Shown: positions 46,596-55,733 of the stretch, one piece after another
Position numbering within the stretch: position 1 is the first letter of the stretch
Layout: the number at the start of each line of letters is the position of its first letter
Assembly: GCA_023251455.1 (NCBI GenBank)
Contig: JAHEYT010000036.1
Coordinates: forward strand, 4,505-68,504
Reading direction: 5' to 3'
DNA length: 64,000 nt
Source: Bacteroidota bacterium
GTDB taxonomy: Bacteria > Bacteroidota > Bacteroidia > Bacteroidales > Prolixibacteraceae
Made by a program: the position numbers and the translations under genes
Notes under the pieces: generated by a model
What the model saw: only the letters and a program-made list of their open reading frames with translations
Told to the model about the DNA's origin: nothing
Database searches by the model: none

Positions 46596-47429
46596 ATGAA
46601 CAAAGAACAACTTTTTGAACAGATTAAGCTGAAGCGCAGCTTTTTGTGCGTTGGATTAGATACCGATATTCTGAAAATCCCTCGTTTCCTGAACGAAACC
46701 AGCGACCCGATTTTTGCATTCAACAAAGAAATTATCGATGCCACACAAGATTTGTGTGTAGCATATAAACCAAACCTCGCCTTTTACGAAAGTCAGGGAG
46801 TTGCAGGCTGGATCAGTTTGGAAAAGACTGTACGTTATATCCGTGAAAAATATCCGGAGCAATTTATTATTGCTGATGCTAAACGCGGCGATATTGGAAA
46901 TACCTCGAATTTATACGCCCGCGCATTTTTCGACCACATGGATTTTGATGCGGTAACCGTTGCTCCATACATGGGCGAAGATTCCATCAAACCCTTCATG
47001 ACTTACCTTGATCGTTGGGTAATTGTTTTGGCCTTGACATCGAACAAAGGAGCAGCCGATTTTCAGTACCTGAAGAATGCAGAAACCGGCGAACAGCTTT
47101 TTGAAACCGTGCTGAAAACCTCTCAAACCTGGGGAACTACTGACAACATGATGTATGTAGTTGGCGCCACCAAAGCTGAAAAACTGGAAGAAATACGCGA
47201 ACTGGTTCCCGATCATTTTCTGTTGGTTCCGGGAGTTGGTGCGCAAGGCGGAAGCCTTGAAGAAGTAGCCAAATACGGCATGAACGACATGTGCGGTCTG
47301 TTGGTCAACTCATCGCGCCAGATTATTTATGCTTCGGATGGCGAAGACTTTGCCGAAAAAGCCCGCAACGAAGCCATCAATGTTCAGCTTGAAATGGAAG
47401 AATTGTTGCTGGAAGCTGATTTGCTGTAA
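46596..47429 (+). CDS. pyrF: Orotidine 5'-phosphate decarboxylase
   Basis: A 277-residue enzyme of the longer subfamily 2. [14 protein letters not shown] near 15-28 is the first active-site strand and [15 protein letters not shown] near 89-103 holds the catalytic Lys-Asp pair. [10 protein letters not shown] near 119 and [11 protein letters not shown] near 209 complete the barrel. It converts OMP to UMP, the last step of pyrimidine synthesis, in the cytoplasm. The nearest neighbours (prfA, purM) suggest a housekeeping cluster, although the palindromic element between prfA and pyrF may separate transcripts. Confidence 0.95.
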   Translation: MNKEQLFEQIKLKRSFLCVGLDTDILKIPRFLNETSDPIFAFNKEIIDATQDLCVAYKPNLAFYESQGVAGWISLEKTVRYIREKYPEQFIIADAKRGDIGNTSNLYARAFFDHMDFDAVTVAPYMGEDSIKPFMTYLDRWVIVLALTSNKGAADFQYLKNAETGEQLFETVLKTSQTWGTTDNMMYVVGATKAEKLEEIRELVPDHFLLVPGVGAQGGSLEEVAKYGMNDMCGLLVNSSRQIIYASDGEDFAEKARNEAINVQLEMEELLLEADLL

Positions 47430-47447
47430 AAGAATTAAAACGTTGCT

Positions 47448-47480
47448 ACTGACGGGGTGACTTTGAGTCACCCCGTCAGT
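47448..47480. repeat. Palindromic intergenic element, copy 4
   Basis: ACTGACGGGGTGACT and AGTCACCCCGTCAGT form a perfect 15-bp inverted repeat around a 3-nt centre, 18 bp after pyrF. Confidence 0.8.
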
Positions 47481-47492
47481 AAACTAAATATA

Positions 47493-47545
47493 CAAACTCC
47501 GGAAAATCCTCTTTTCAGAAGGCTTTCCGGAGTTTTTGTTTTATA
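47493..47545 (+). terminator. Hairpin terminator after pyrF
   Basis: ACTCCGGAAAATCCT and AGGCTTTCCGGAGT form an imperfect stem followed by TTTTTGTTTT. Confidence 0.75.
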
Positions 47546-47613
47546 TTTAGTATTATTTTCAACATAACGCAACCCTTTTACAACTTCACGCATCTACCAA
47601 CAAAAAACCAGCA

Positions 47614-49026
47614 ATGAAGACGTTCAACCTAATCCTTTGCATAGGTGTAATGCTTACCTTAACATCAACAACATCCCTTGCACAAAAACTTTCTTTCGGT
47701 GAATACACTGGTATCAACTTCTCTAATTTTCATGGAAACCTAACAACCAATAAGTGGGTATCTAAAGCAGGACCAACTGCCGCATTATTCGCTGAATACA
47801 GCCTGAATCGATCATTCTCCCTTCTGACAGAAGTTGGTTATACGGCGCATTACTACGAAATGAAATCTTACAGGAGCCAACCAACATACCCAATTTATTA
47901 CAATGACGTAATGCATTATTATTCATCTTCTTCAATCTGGCAGCCTGTTTATGAACCCAATAAATTTGACTTTTCTTTTTTGCGTTTCCCATTGTTAATC
48001 AAGTATAAAACACCTACTCGATTACAATTAGGAATTGGCTGTGGAATGTTTTATTCAGTTTTACTGAATGATGACCTAACTAATGCAGAAAGAGATGCGG
48101 CAGAAAAGGAAGATCGAAGAATTTATCCGCCAACGCACGATTGGGGTTATCTGTTTTCGGCCGATCTTTCTTATCCTATTACCAAAGATGTTCGACTTTT
48201 CGTTACAGGTAGAATAGCAACCGGGCAAAAGGTATTTATTGAAAGTCTGAAAGGAAAAAATGGAAGCAGCGAACTTGGCTTTGGGATAAAATACACCCCA
48301 AAAACCAGAAACGAAAGTATTGAAGACTACAAAACAAACACTCAGGATAGCTCAAAAACAAGGTGCTACGTCAGACCAGTTGTGGGTATTCTATTCGGAT
48401 GGAATTCTTCGTCATCAAAACCTGGTAATTATTCAACTAATATGGGTTCCACCACCGGATTAGCTTTCGACTACCGGCTTGACAATACTGTATCACTTCA
48501 AACCGGTATTCTTTTCGAGCGGAAAGGATATGCACTTTCAGACAGCAGCCTCTATTACCATAGATTTGCATCTGACAGCAAATACAAAAGGAATAGCATT
48601 GATTCAAAAACTGACCTAGATTATCTGACTATTCCGTTAAATTTCAAATTCTCGTTCGGAGATCCGGTTACGTTCTACTTTGACTTTGGTGTATATACCG
48701 GATTTAATATCAATGCTTTATGCCACGGAACTGCCATCAGAAAATACATAAGTTCGTCAAGTTATACCGTTGAGAAAATAAACATCAACGATGCAGTTGA
48801 AGGCTATTTTAAAGATGTTGACTTTGGTTACCAAACAGGCATGGGATTTCAGTTTCCGTTCAGAAAGAATCTAAAATTTGATCTTGGAATCGTCTACTCA
48901 GGTAGCTTTTCGCCAATCATAAAAGATCCGGAAGAAAATACAACTTCATACACGAACGATGATCGTTCGATAAAAAATGGAACCATCGCCCTACAGTTTG
49001 GATTACAAATACCTATTGCCCACTAA
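47614..49026 (+). CDS. Outer-membrane protein with two PorT-like beta-barrel units
   Basis: A 470-residue secreted protein (signal peptide ending SLAQ near residue 23). It seems to hold two copies of a PorT-type outer-membrane barrel unit (PF13568-like). The first begins KLSFGEYTGINFSNFHGN and includes SLLTEVGYTAHYYEM. The second begins CYVRPVVGILFGWNSSSS near 251 and includes SLQTGILFERKGYAL. Both units contain the typical KYKTPTRLQLGIGCG or FKFSFGDPVTFYFDFGVYTG strands. A usual single barrel is 200-250 residues, so this is a tandem form. Function unknown. The downstream lipoprotein gene is 18 bp away and probably co-expressed. Confidence 0.75.
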   Translation: MKTFNLILCIGVMLTLTSTTSLAQKLSFGEYTGINFSNFHGNLTTNKWVSKAGPTAALFAEYSLNRSFSLLTEVGYTAHYYEMKSYRSQPTYPIYYNDVMHYYSSSSIWQPVYEPNKFDFSFLRFPLLIKYKTPTRLQLGIGCGMFYSVLLNDDLTNAERDAAEKEDRRIYPPTHDWGYLFSADLSYPITKDVRLFVTGRIATGQKVFIESLKGKNGSSELGFGIKYTPKTRNESIEDYKTNTQDSSKTRCYVRPVVGILFGWNSSSSKPGNYSTNMGSTTGLAFDYRLDNTVSLQTGILFERKGYALSDSSLYYHRFASDSKYKRNSIDSKTDLDYLTIPLNFKFSFGDPVTFYFDFGVYTGFNINALCHGTAIRKYISSSSYTVEKININDAVEGYFKDVDFGYQTGMGFQFPFRKNLKFDLGIVYSGSFSPIIKDPEENTTSYTNDDRSIKNGTIALQFGLQIPIAH

Positions 49027-49044
49027 CCACCTAATCTAAATCAA

Positions 49045-50379
49045 ATGAAACAGTTAACTACCAAATACAGACGAAATATTTCACTGGTGGAATGGGTTAA
49101 AATACCTCTGTTCTTGCTTTTAATCCTTGGAATCAGTGCATGTAATAACTACAACGATCCATCAATTGAAACACTTGTCAATTATAATGTTAGCTACCAA
49201 AATACCAACCAAACTTCAATGGGTGGTGAATACTTGAACGATAGTATTTACGTCTCAATTTATAATTACAAATCACCCCAGGACATTAGTGGTTTTACTG
49301 TCGAATTTAAAGTCCAAAAGGGAGGAGGATCAGTCGATCAACAACAGGTTAAGACCCGAAAAGACGGAAAGGCCGCAACCCGATGGAAATTGGGTACCGG
49401 TTCGTTTACACAAATCGTCACTGCCAGAGTTACCAGTCCTGATGGCAATTTACTCCCTGAAGCAACTATAACAGCACATGGAATACTTAGAAATGCCTGG
49501 AACGAAGTCGATATTTATCCGTTGTCGAATCTGATTGATCTGGCTGCGGATACTGTAAATCACATAAGCTGGATGATTTCTTCCGGAGGTATTTATAAAC
49601 GCGGAACAAACTTTCTGGATTGGCAGCAAATCAATCAACAAAAAATACAATCAGCAAGGGCAATTGAAATTGATAAAAATGGGATAATTTATATCGGAAC
49701 CTATAATGGTGAATTATATAAAAGTACCGACCATGGACTTTCGTGGATAAAATGTACCAACCCGATTCCCAACCTATCGAATTATTTCAACTTCTGGATA
49801 ACCAATGATGGCGATCTTTGGGCGACAGGGTATTACAGCGGGTTATGGCATTCGAGCGATGGGGGAAAGACGTGGATCAATCCGGCAAATGGAAATGATA
49901 AGAATGATTACATTGTTGCGATAAACAGGCTTAAAGATGGCTCTCTCCTGTCGATTTCAGGAATAACCCAGTTATTGATGAAGTCTGAAGATAATGGCAA
50001 AAACTGGACCTCTTTTGAATCTCCAAAATATCTGGGAAATTTATTTGTGACAGAAAAACAAGAGATTATTGTTTCTGATTACACAACTCCTGCAAATTTC
50101 TTCTCGTCTGCTGATCAGGGCAAGTCTTTCAGAAAAATACATTCAGTATTGGTTTCTTATGCCACAGGTTCATTTGAACCCAATATTCAAAAGTTTGGTT
50201 CCTACTACTATATATTAGTGCCCGGAACTGGCATTCTAAAAACTAAAAACTTTGAACAATTCGAACCCATTTTAACAGAACCAAATATCATCGGAGTTTA
50301 CCTGGATCACACTGGTACTATCCTGGCGAAAGGCTGGCGCGATAAGCAAAACAAAACTTTTATTTATAACCCTGAATAG
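49045..50379 (+). CDS. Lipoprotein with Ig-like domain and BNR/Ycf48-like propeller repeats
   Basis: A 444-residue protein with a lipoprotein signal (LLILGISACNNYN, Cys near 33). Residues 45-145 look like an immunoglobulin-like domain (FTVEFKVQKGGGSVDQQQVK, then KAATRWKLGTG and ITAHGILRNAW). Residues 150-440 show repeated propeller motifs of the BNR/photosystem-assembly type: STDHGLSWIKC, SSDGGKTWINP, SEDNGKNWTSF and SADQGKSFRKI. No catalytic residue can be assigned. It follows the double-barrel gene by 18 bp, so the two may form a surface complex. Confidence 0.75.
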   Translation: MKQLTTKYRRNISLVEWVKIPLFLLLILGISACNNYNDPSIETLVNYNVSYQNTNQTSMGGEYLNDSIYVSIYNYKSPQDISGFTVEFKVQKGGGSVDQQQVKTRKDGKAATRWKLGTGSFTQIVTARVTSPDGNLLPEATITAHGILRNAWNEVDIYPLSNLIDLAADTVNHISWMISSGGIYKRGTNFLDWQQINQQKIQSARAIEIDKNGIIYIGTYNGELYKSTDHGLSWIKCTNPIPNLSNYFNFWITNDGDLWATGYYSGLWHSSDGGKTWINPANGNDKNDYIVAINRLKDGSLLSISGITQLLMKSEDNGKNWTSFESPKYLGNLFVTEKQEIIVSDYTTPANFFSSADQGKSFRKIHSVLVSYATGSFEPNIQKFGSYYYILVPGTGILKTKNFEQFEPILTEPNIIGVYLDHTGTILAKGWRDKQNKTFIYNPE

Positions 50380-50382
50380 AAG

Positions 50383-50916
50383 TTATCCCTGAAAAAGCAG
50401 TGTCAGCATCAAATACCGGCAAACCATGCCGACAAAACTGTAAAACAGAGCATCTTTTACCCGGTATTTTAGCATTCCGGCGGCTAGTGAAATGATTGGT
50501 GAAGAAAGTGGCAACAGATTGGATAAAAAGAGCGCCCAATTCCCGTATTTTCGAATTTCATCTTCAGCCTTTTCGTAACGCTTTCGGCCAATCAAACGGT
50601 CGATGATTCGGGTGCTAAAGAAATAACCAATCAGGTAATCAACCGATTGAGAAGCCATGGCAGTTGCCACTGCCACCAGATTGAGCATCAGCGGGTCGTA
50701 CCCTGTACGAAGATAAAAGATGAAAGCCAGCTCCATGGGCATCAACAGAAAAAAGAACAAATAGCCAAAGAAATTTACGATCGCAAAGGAGTACATACTT
50801 TTCTCTCCCGACTCATAAATATCCCGCCCGATGGTTAGCGAAGCAATTACAGCCATCAAAGTGATCAGAAGTGCAAGTATGATTAATCGCCGGTAATCGA
50901 TATGGGTAGCCTTCAT
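50383..50916 (-). CDS. VTT-domain (DedA/YqaA-like) membrane protein
   Basis: A 177-residue inner-membrane protein with about five hydrophobic helices. SQSVDYLIGYFFSTRIIDRL near 90-110, EIRKYGNWALFLSNLLPLSS near 121-140 and PIISLAAGMLKYRVKDAL near 140-158 match the YqaA/VTT family pattern, including the proline-rich re-entrant region. DedA-like proteins are linked to lipid flipping and membrane homeostasis. The exact substrate here is unknown. The stop codon is 3 bp from the end of the convergent lipoprotein gene, with no room for a separate terminator. Confidence 0.82.
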   Translation of the reverse strand: MKATHIDYRRLIILALLITLMAVIASLTIGRDIYESGEKSMYSFAIVNFFGYLFFFLLMPMELAFIFYLRTGYDPLMLNLVAVATAMASQSVDYLIGYFFSTRIIDRLIGRKRYEKAEDEIRKYGNWALFLSNLLPLSSPIISLAAGMLKYRVKDALFYSFVGMVCRYLMLTLLFQG

Positions 50917-51102
50917 ATTTTCTTCTACTGATACGAATTCGTTGCTTTTCTCAAATTTAGATAATCCTTTTGAAAAATTAACTTAATAAATGACCTATTT
51001 CCAAATCGGATGTTGTCAAGCGCAAATCAATTGGATTATTGCCCCAGAAGTATATTAATCCTACATTTGTTTCCAGAAAACTAATCAGGAAATTCGTACA
51101 CT

Positions 51103-52113
51103 ATGAGACTCCCAAGCTTAATCTTACTTGTTGTTCTGTTTCTTACAGCTTGTCAACCACCAAAAAAAAGTGAGTATTTTAAGATTTCTGGTTTTGCTCA
51201 GGGCACTACCTATAATATCACATACGAAAATTCGAAGAACGAAGATTACAGCAAAGCCATCGATTCACTCCTGAAAGCCTTTGACAAATCATGTTCGATG
51301 TACGATTCAACCTCCATCATTTCAAGGATAAACAAAAACGACCCGACGGTTGAAGCCGATGATTGGTTTATTGATGTATTTAAAAAATCGGCTGAGGTGA
51401 GTGCCATTTCCGATGGTGCCTTAGACATTACTATTGGGCCGGTTGTGCGTGCCTGGGGTTTTGGAACTGAACCAATTGCCAAACATGACAAGACTTACAT
51501 CGACAGTTTACTTCAATATGTTGGCATGGACAAAGTCAAACTCGAAGGCCGGAAAGTTATCAAGAAATATCCGGGAGTATCACTTGATGTCAATGCTGTG
51601 GCGCAAGGCTATTCGGTTGATGTGGTGAGCCAGTTTTTCGAAGATAAGGGTATCAAAAATTATTTAGTTGAAATTGGTGGCGAAGTACACTGTAAAGGCA
51701 CCAACGCAAAAAATAATGTCTGGCGCGTAGGCATTGACAAACCTACCGACGGAAACATGACTCCCGGAGGCGAACTTCAGGCTATTATCGAACTCAATAA
51801 CAAATCGCTGACTACGGCAGGAAATTACCGAAAATTTTTCGTTGAGAATGGCGTAAAATATGGACACACAATTGATCCAAAGACAGGTTTTCCGGCGAAA
51901 AATACTTTACTGAGTGCAACCGTTGTTTGCAACGATGCCATGACTGCCGATGCCTGGGATACCGCCTTCATGGTTTTGGGCCTCGAAAAAAGCAAGGAGC
52001 TGTTAAAAAACCTTCCGGGAATTGATGTCTACTTTATTTACAGTAACGAACATGGCGAATACGAGGTTTATTTTTCAGAAGGAATGAAAAAGATGATCTT
52101 CGAACAAAAGTAA
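51103..52113 (+). CDS. apbE: FAD:protein FMN transferase lipoprotein (ApbE)
   Basis: A 336-residue ApbE protein with a lipobox (LFLTACQPP). Motifs are GFAQGTTYNITYE near 28-40, DGALDITIGPVVRAWGFG near 105-122, DVNAVAQGYSVDVVSQFF near 164-181, LVEIGGEVHCKG near 188-199, GHTIDPKTGFPA near 251-262 and the Mg/FAD site ADAWDTAFMVLG near 284-295. It attaches FMN to threonine of exported flavoproteins such as NqrB, NqrC or RnfG. No substrate gene lies in the window. Confidence 0.94.
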   Translation: MRLPSLILLVVLFLTACQPPKKSEYFKISGFAQGTTYNITYENSKNEDYSKAIDSLLKAFDKSCSMYDSTSIISRINKNDPTVEADDWFIDVFKKSAEVSAISDGALDITIGPVVRAWGFGTEPIAKHDKTYIDSLLQYVGMDKVKLEGRKVIKKYPGVSLDVNAVAQGYSVDVVSQFFEDKGIKNYLVEIGGEVHCKGTNAKNNVWRVGIDKPTDGNMTPGGELQAIIELNNKSLTTAGNYRKFFVENGVKYGHTIDPKTGFPAKNTLLSATVVCNDAMTADAWDTAFMVLGLEKSKELLKNLPGIDVYFIYSNEHGEYEVYFSEGMKKMIFEQK

Positions 52114-52117
52114 CCAT

Positions 52118-52885
52118 CTATTGGATCGATTGGCGAATCAGATCGGGACGGTTGGTGGTAATTCCGGTTACTCCCAACTGAATCAGCCGTTTCGCTTCTT
52201 CGGGGTCATCAACTGTCCACGAAAGCACTTCAAGTCCCAATTCCTTTGCTTTTTTAACCATTTCCTGATCGATAATTTTATTATTCAGGTTTATACCATT
52301 CAATCCTTTTTGGGCGGCTTCGCTCATTTTTGCTGAAACTTCGGCAGCCGAACTACTCAGCCAGTAGCAGGCATTTGATGGGAATAACTGTTTGGTGGCC
52401 AGAATCGTTTCCCAACCAAACGCGATAAAAATCAACCGATCTTTTTTACCGCAACTATTGACAACCTGCTGCAATACAGGCAAAACTTCGATTCCACATT
52501 TGATTTCGATCACCATCTTTTTATTCGATGGCACTGTGACAATCATTTCTTCCAGAAAAGGAATTTTTTCTCCCTTATACTGTTCATTTTTCCACAATCC
52601 GGCATCCAGAGTTCTTAGTACCTCCGAACTTGTTTCCGAAATCGGATACGATTGTCCGGTTGTGCGTTTTGTATTGCTGTCGTGCATCACAACAACCCGA
52701 TTGTCTTTCGAAAGGTAAATATCCAGTTCAACAGCGTCGGCACCCTGTTCCCAAGCGAGTTTCGCTGCGGCAACTGTGTTTTCAGGAGCAGCAAACGACG
52801 AGCCGCGATGGGCAATAATTGTAGTTTGTGCCTGCATGGTTTGACTTGAAAGGAAAAAGAATAAAATGTAAAAAAATCTTTTCAT
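52118..52885 (-). CDS. Secreted glycerophosphodiester phosphodiesterase
   Basis: A 255-residue protein with signal peptide (MKRFFYILFFFLSSQTMQAQ). The GDPD signature is IIAHRGSSFAAPENT near 23-37, with catalytic His-Arg, then GADAVELDIYLSKDNRVV near 50-67 and MHDSNTKRTTG near 70-80 with the second histidine. It splits glycerophosphodiesters into glycerol-3-phosphate and an alcohol in the periplasm. It is convergent with apbE, with stops 4 bp apart. It is a single gene. Confidence 0.94.
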   Translation of the reverse strand: MKRFFYILFFFLSSQTMQAQTTIIAHRGSSFAAPENTVAAAKLAWEQGADAVELDIYLSKDNRVVVMHDSNTKRTTGQSYPISETSSEVLRTLDAGLWKNEQYKGEKIPFLEEMIVTVPSNKKMVIEIKCGIEVLPVLQQVVNSCGKKDRLIFIAFGWETILATKQLFPSNACYWLSSSAAEVSAKMSEAAQKGLNGINLNNKIIDQEMVKKAKELGLEVLSWTVDDPEEAKRLIQLGVTGITTNRPDLIRQSIQ

Positions 52886-52978
52886 TTTTCGTATTTACGA
52901 TATAAAATCAGTGTTCAAAATGAAGACGACAGTATAAAAATTGGCAACAATTCAAATCCAAATTTACATACATATTTG

Positions 52979-53647
52979 TTATCCATTAAGAAAGCGCTTA
53001 ATGTCCTTCATCTCACCTGCCAGGATTATTGTATCGCTTTCCTTCATTTCAATTTCGATTTTATCATCATTTTCAGCAGCACTTGCAGAGGAATAGATAA
53101 CCCGGTAATTTCGTTTTAATGCAACAATTTTCAGATGAGTCTCTTTCCTGAAATTAACTGGCGAGATTTTTCTCCCTTGAAAATTAGAAGGTAAAAACAA
53201 TTCAATGATCTTAAGCGAATCGGTAATAGCGAAAAGATTTTGAATACCAGGCAGAGGAAGTTTCTGCGCAATTATTCTGGCCGATTCATACTCCGGATTA
53301 ATAGTTTCTTTAACACCAATTGCATTCAGCACCGTTAAATGTATCGATGAATTTTCGCGACAGATTATTCTTGCGACTCCAAATTTCTTGAGCAAGGCAG
53401 CTATTTGGATTGAAATACCGAAATCTTCACCAATACAAACAACAAATATATCGGCTTCCTTAATGGGTAAAAGTTTCAAAGCATGTGGATCGGTTGCATC
53501 CAGACAAATGGTATTCGCAACAGTGTCTTTAAAGTATTCCACTTTACCCAGATCATTGTCAACACCAAGCACATCGTGACCCAATGATGTTAAAAGTTTT
53601 GCCAGTGATGCGCCAAAGGTTCCTAATCCGATTGTAACTATATTCAT
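52979..53647 (-). CDS. Potassium uptake regulatory subunit (TrkA/KtrA-type)
   Basis: A 222-residue RCK protein. The N-terminal Rossmann unit starts NIVTIGLGTFGASLAKLL (2-19) and the acidic end of beta-2 is GVDNDLGKVEY near 31-41. VVCIGEDFGISIQ and CRENSSIHLTVL follow. The C-terminal RCK_C (TrkA_C) domain covers about 135-220. It binds nucleotides (NAD(H) or ATP/ADP) in the cytoplasm and gates the TrkH-type channel encoded 11 bp upstream in the same operon. One RCK unit makes it KtrA-like; E. coli TrkA has two. Confidence 0.93.
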   Translation of the reverse strand: MNIVTIGLGTFGASLAKLLTSLGHDVLGVDNDLGKVEYFKDTVANTICLDATDPHALKLLPIKEADIFVVCIGEDFGISIQIAALLKKFGVARIICRENSSIHLTVLNAIGVKETINPEYESARIIAQKLPLPGIQNLFAITDSLKIIELFLPSNFQGRKISPVNFRKETHLKIVALKRNYRVIYSSASAAENDDKIEIEMKESDTIILAGEMKDIKRFLNG

Positions 53648-53658
53648 GAGAAAAATAA

Positions 53659-55473
53659 TTAAGTAATGATCAAATTTTCTTTTGGGTATCGGTAGAGCGA
53701 CGAATTCCCGAAACCTTTTACCAAAGATAAAAGAAGGGTTATACTTCCCATTCTGCCAACGTACATCAGCATAATCAGGATGTATTTCGATGGATCAGTG
53801 AGTTTTGGAGTCAGGTCGAGCGATAACCCAACAGTTCCGAAAGCTGAGAAACATTCAAAAATTATTTTGAGCATCCCATGTTTCCCATCAAAAATGAAAA
53901 GACCAAAAGAGCCAAGAATAATCGTAAAAATTGAAATTGTAATAATCGCAAATGCTTTATTTACTGAATATTCATGAATTTCGTAACGGTGTACCTCAAT
54001 GTGATTTTTGCCTCTCATAATACGGAAAGCATTCAGTATAGCCAATGCAAAGGTACTGGTTTTGATCCCGCCTCCTGTTGACACTGGCGAAGCACCAATC
54101 CACATCAGAAAAATCATGATTAAAATGGATGGTGTTGATAAGGCCAACATGCTAAAGGTATTGTAACCAGCAGTTCGCGGAGTAACACTCTGAAAATAGG
54201 ACATCACCAACCGGGCTTTGGTATCCATTCCCTGTTGTGTATATTCCGATTCGAAGAACATAAACGAAAGTGTACCAAAAACTAAAAGCAAAAAAGTTGC
54301 AAACATGACAATTTTCGAATTTAGTGTAATCATGTTTACCCTGTGAATATATGATCTGCGGGTTTGAAAATAATCCATCAGCCATTTCACCTGACTTTTA
54401 CAATATTGGTATAAATTCAATAAAACCGGAAACCCAATACCACCCAGAACAATCAGGTTTGCAATCCAGAAATGAACATTGTAATTTGTCCGTACCCTGA
54501 CATCGTATAAATTATCGGTAAGCGTCGAAAATCCGGCATTGCAGAATGCCGAAACCGAATGAAAAATGGAAAATTTCAGGTTGTCGCTTACCGATCCAAG
54601 TGCGTTTTTCTCCAGCGACAGATAAACTAATGCTGCTCCAATGGCTTCGATTAAAAGGGTGATCAGAACTACTTTCATCAACGATTTCAGGATTGCATCG
54701 AAACTATCTTCGCTAAGGTAATCGCGCAGCATCGACTGTTCGCGCAAAGACGATTTTTCCTTGAAGAAAATCCCAAAAAAACTGGTAATCGTCATCACTC
54801 CAATTCCGCCAATCTGGATAAGTGCCAGAATAATAAACTTCCCCAGAAAAGTATAACGGGTTGCTGTGTCAACAACTGTCAGTCCAGTAACACATACCGC
54901 GCTGGTCGATGTAAACAGCGCATCAGTGAAACTAATCGGGATGGTTGTCGACATGGGCATCATCAAAAACATAGCGCCTGCAAAAATAATAAAGGCAAAA
55001 CTCACCATAAACAATTGTGCCGGATTGAGTACCTTAACAAGCAGATTAATCTCCATTCGCGACAACTCAAGAAAAAACAGGAAAAAAGCCAGCATCTGAA
55101 TACCAGATGTTTGATACAGATAATATTCAAAAGTATCGCCAAAATTGAAAAGGGAGCTGGGAAAGAAGAAAAGAATCAAAAATAAACCAATAACCAGTTG
55201 CGTTATATATACTTTTTTTGCGCTTGTATTTCCTTTAAAGAATATAGCGCGAATCACATACAATGCGCCTATAATCGAATAGCTAATCTGAAAATATCGA
55301 TTATGAATTTGAAACATAGAAGTCCTATCCGAGTTGGAAAAACCAACATCCTGAATAGCCAAAATAAAAAGCCCAAGTGTAAAGGAAAAGAGAATCCAGT
55401 TAATGATGCTTCTTAAACTGAGCGAATCACTTTTCAAGTCTATCTTTTGGAAATAATTATTTTTCGGAAACAT
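53659..55473 (-). CDS. TrkH/KtrB-type potassium channel subunit with N-terminal extension
   Basis: A 604-residue membrane protein. Four extra hydrophobic segments in residues 20-140 precede the common core of about 450 residues. The core has the four pore-loop repeats of the family, with SAVCVTGLTVVDTATRY near 188-204 and SAFCNAGFSTLTDNL near 307-321. ASPVSTGGGIKTSTFALA near 460-477 and ECFSAFGTVGLSLDLTP near 540-556 complete them. Together with the RCK protein it forms a K+ (or Na+/K+) uptake system. The N-terminal extension is common in Bacteroidota forms (from memory), and its role is unknown. Confidence 0.92.
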   Translation of the reverse strand: MFPKNNYFQKIDLKSDSLSLRSIINWILFSFTLGLFILAIQDVGFSNSDRTSMFQIHNRYFQISYSIIGALYVIRAIFFKGNTSAKKVYITQLVIGLFLILFFFPSSLFNFGDTFEYYLYQTSGIQMLAFFLFFLELSRMEINLLVKVLNPAQLFMVSFAFIIFAGAMFLMMPMSTTIPISFTDALFTSTSAVCVTGLTVVDTATRYTFLGKFIILALIQIGGIGVMTITSFFGIFFKEKSSLREQSMLRDYLSEDSFDAILKSLMKVVLITLLIEAIGAALVYLSLEKNALGSVSDNLKFSIFHSVSAFCNAGFSTLTDNLYDVRVRTNYNVHFWIANLIVLGGIGFPVLLNLYQYCKSQVKWLMDYFQTRRSYIHRVNMITLNSKIVMFATFLLLVFGTLSFMFFESEYTQQGMDTKARLVMSYFQSVTPRTAGYNTFSMLALSTPSILIMIFLMWIGASPVSTGGGIKTSTFALAILNAFRIMRGKNHIEVHRYEIHEYSVNKAFAIITISIFTIILGSFGLFIFDGKHGMLKIIFECFSAFGTVGLSLDLTPKLTDPSKYILIMLMYVGRMGSITLLLSLVKGFGNSSLYRYPKENLIIT

Positions 55474-55642
55474 ACTTAATTTTGAAAGCGGATCAAAAAT
55501 AATCAGATTTACCCAAATCGATTCTTGATCGTGAAATTATTTACAATGGGAATGTTCCGAACGACAATCTAGTTGTGTGAAACTTTTGCACCCGAAAATT
55601 AATAACGAACGATCCTGCAGTTTTTTTAAAGCCTTCAACTTG

Positions 55643-55673
55643 TTGGTAAAGTACCGATATTGTGCTATTTTTG
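55643..55673 (+). promoter_or_regulatory. Promoter of the MMPL gene
   Basis: TTG (55643-55645) and TATTTTTG (55666-55673) fit the -33 and -7 elements of Bacteroidota with 20 bp between them. The start codon is 61 bp downstream. Confidence 0.5.
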
Positions 55674-55733
55674 CCCGCAATTTAAAATCAATCGCTAACA
55701 TCTGTCTAAAAAACAGATCATTATACCCAGCTA

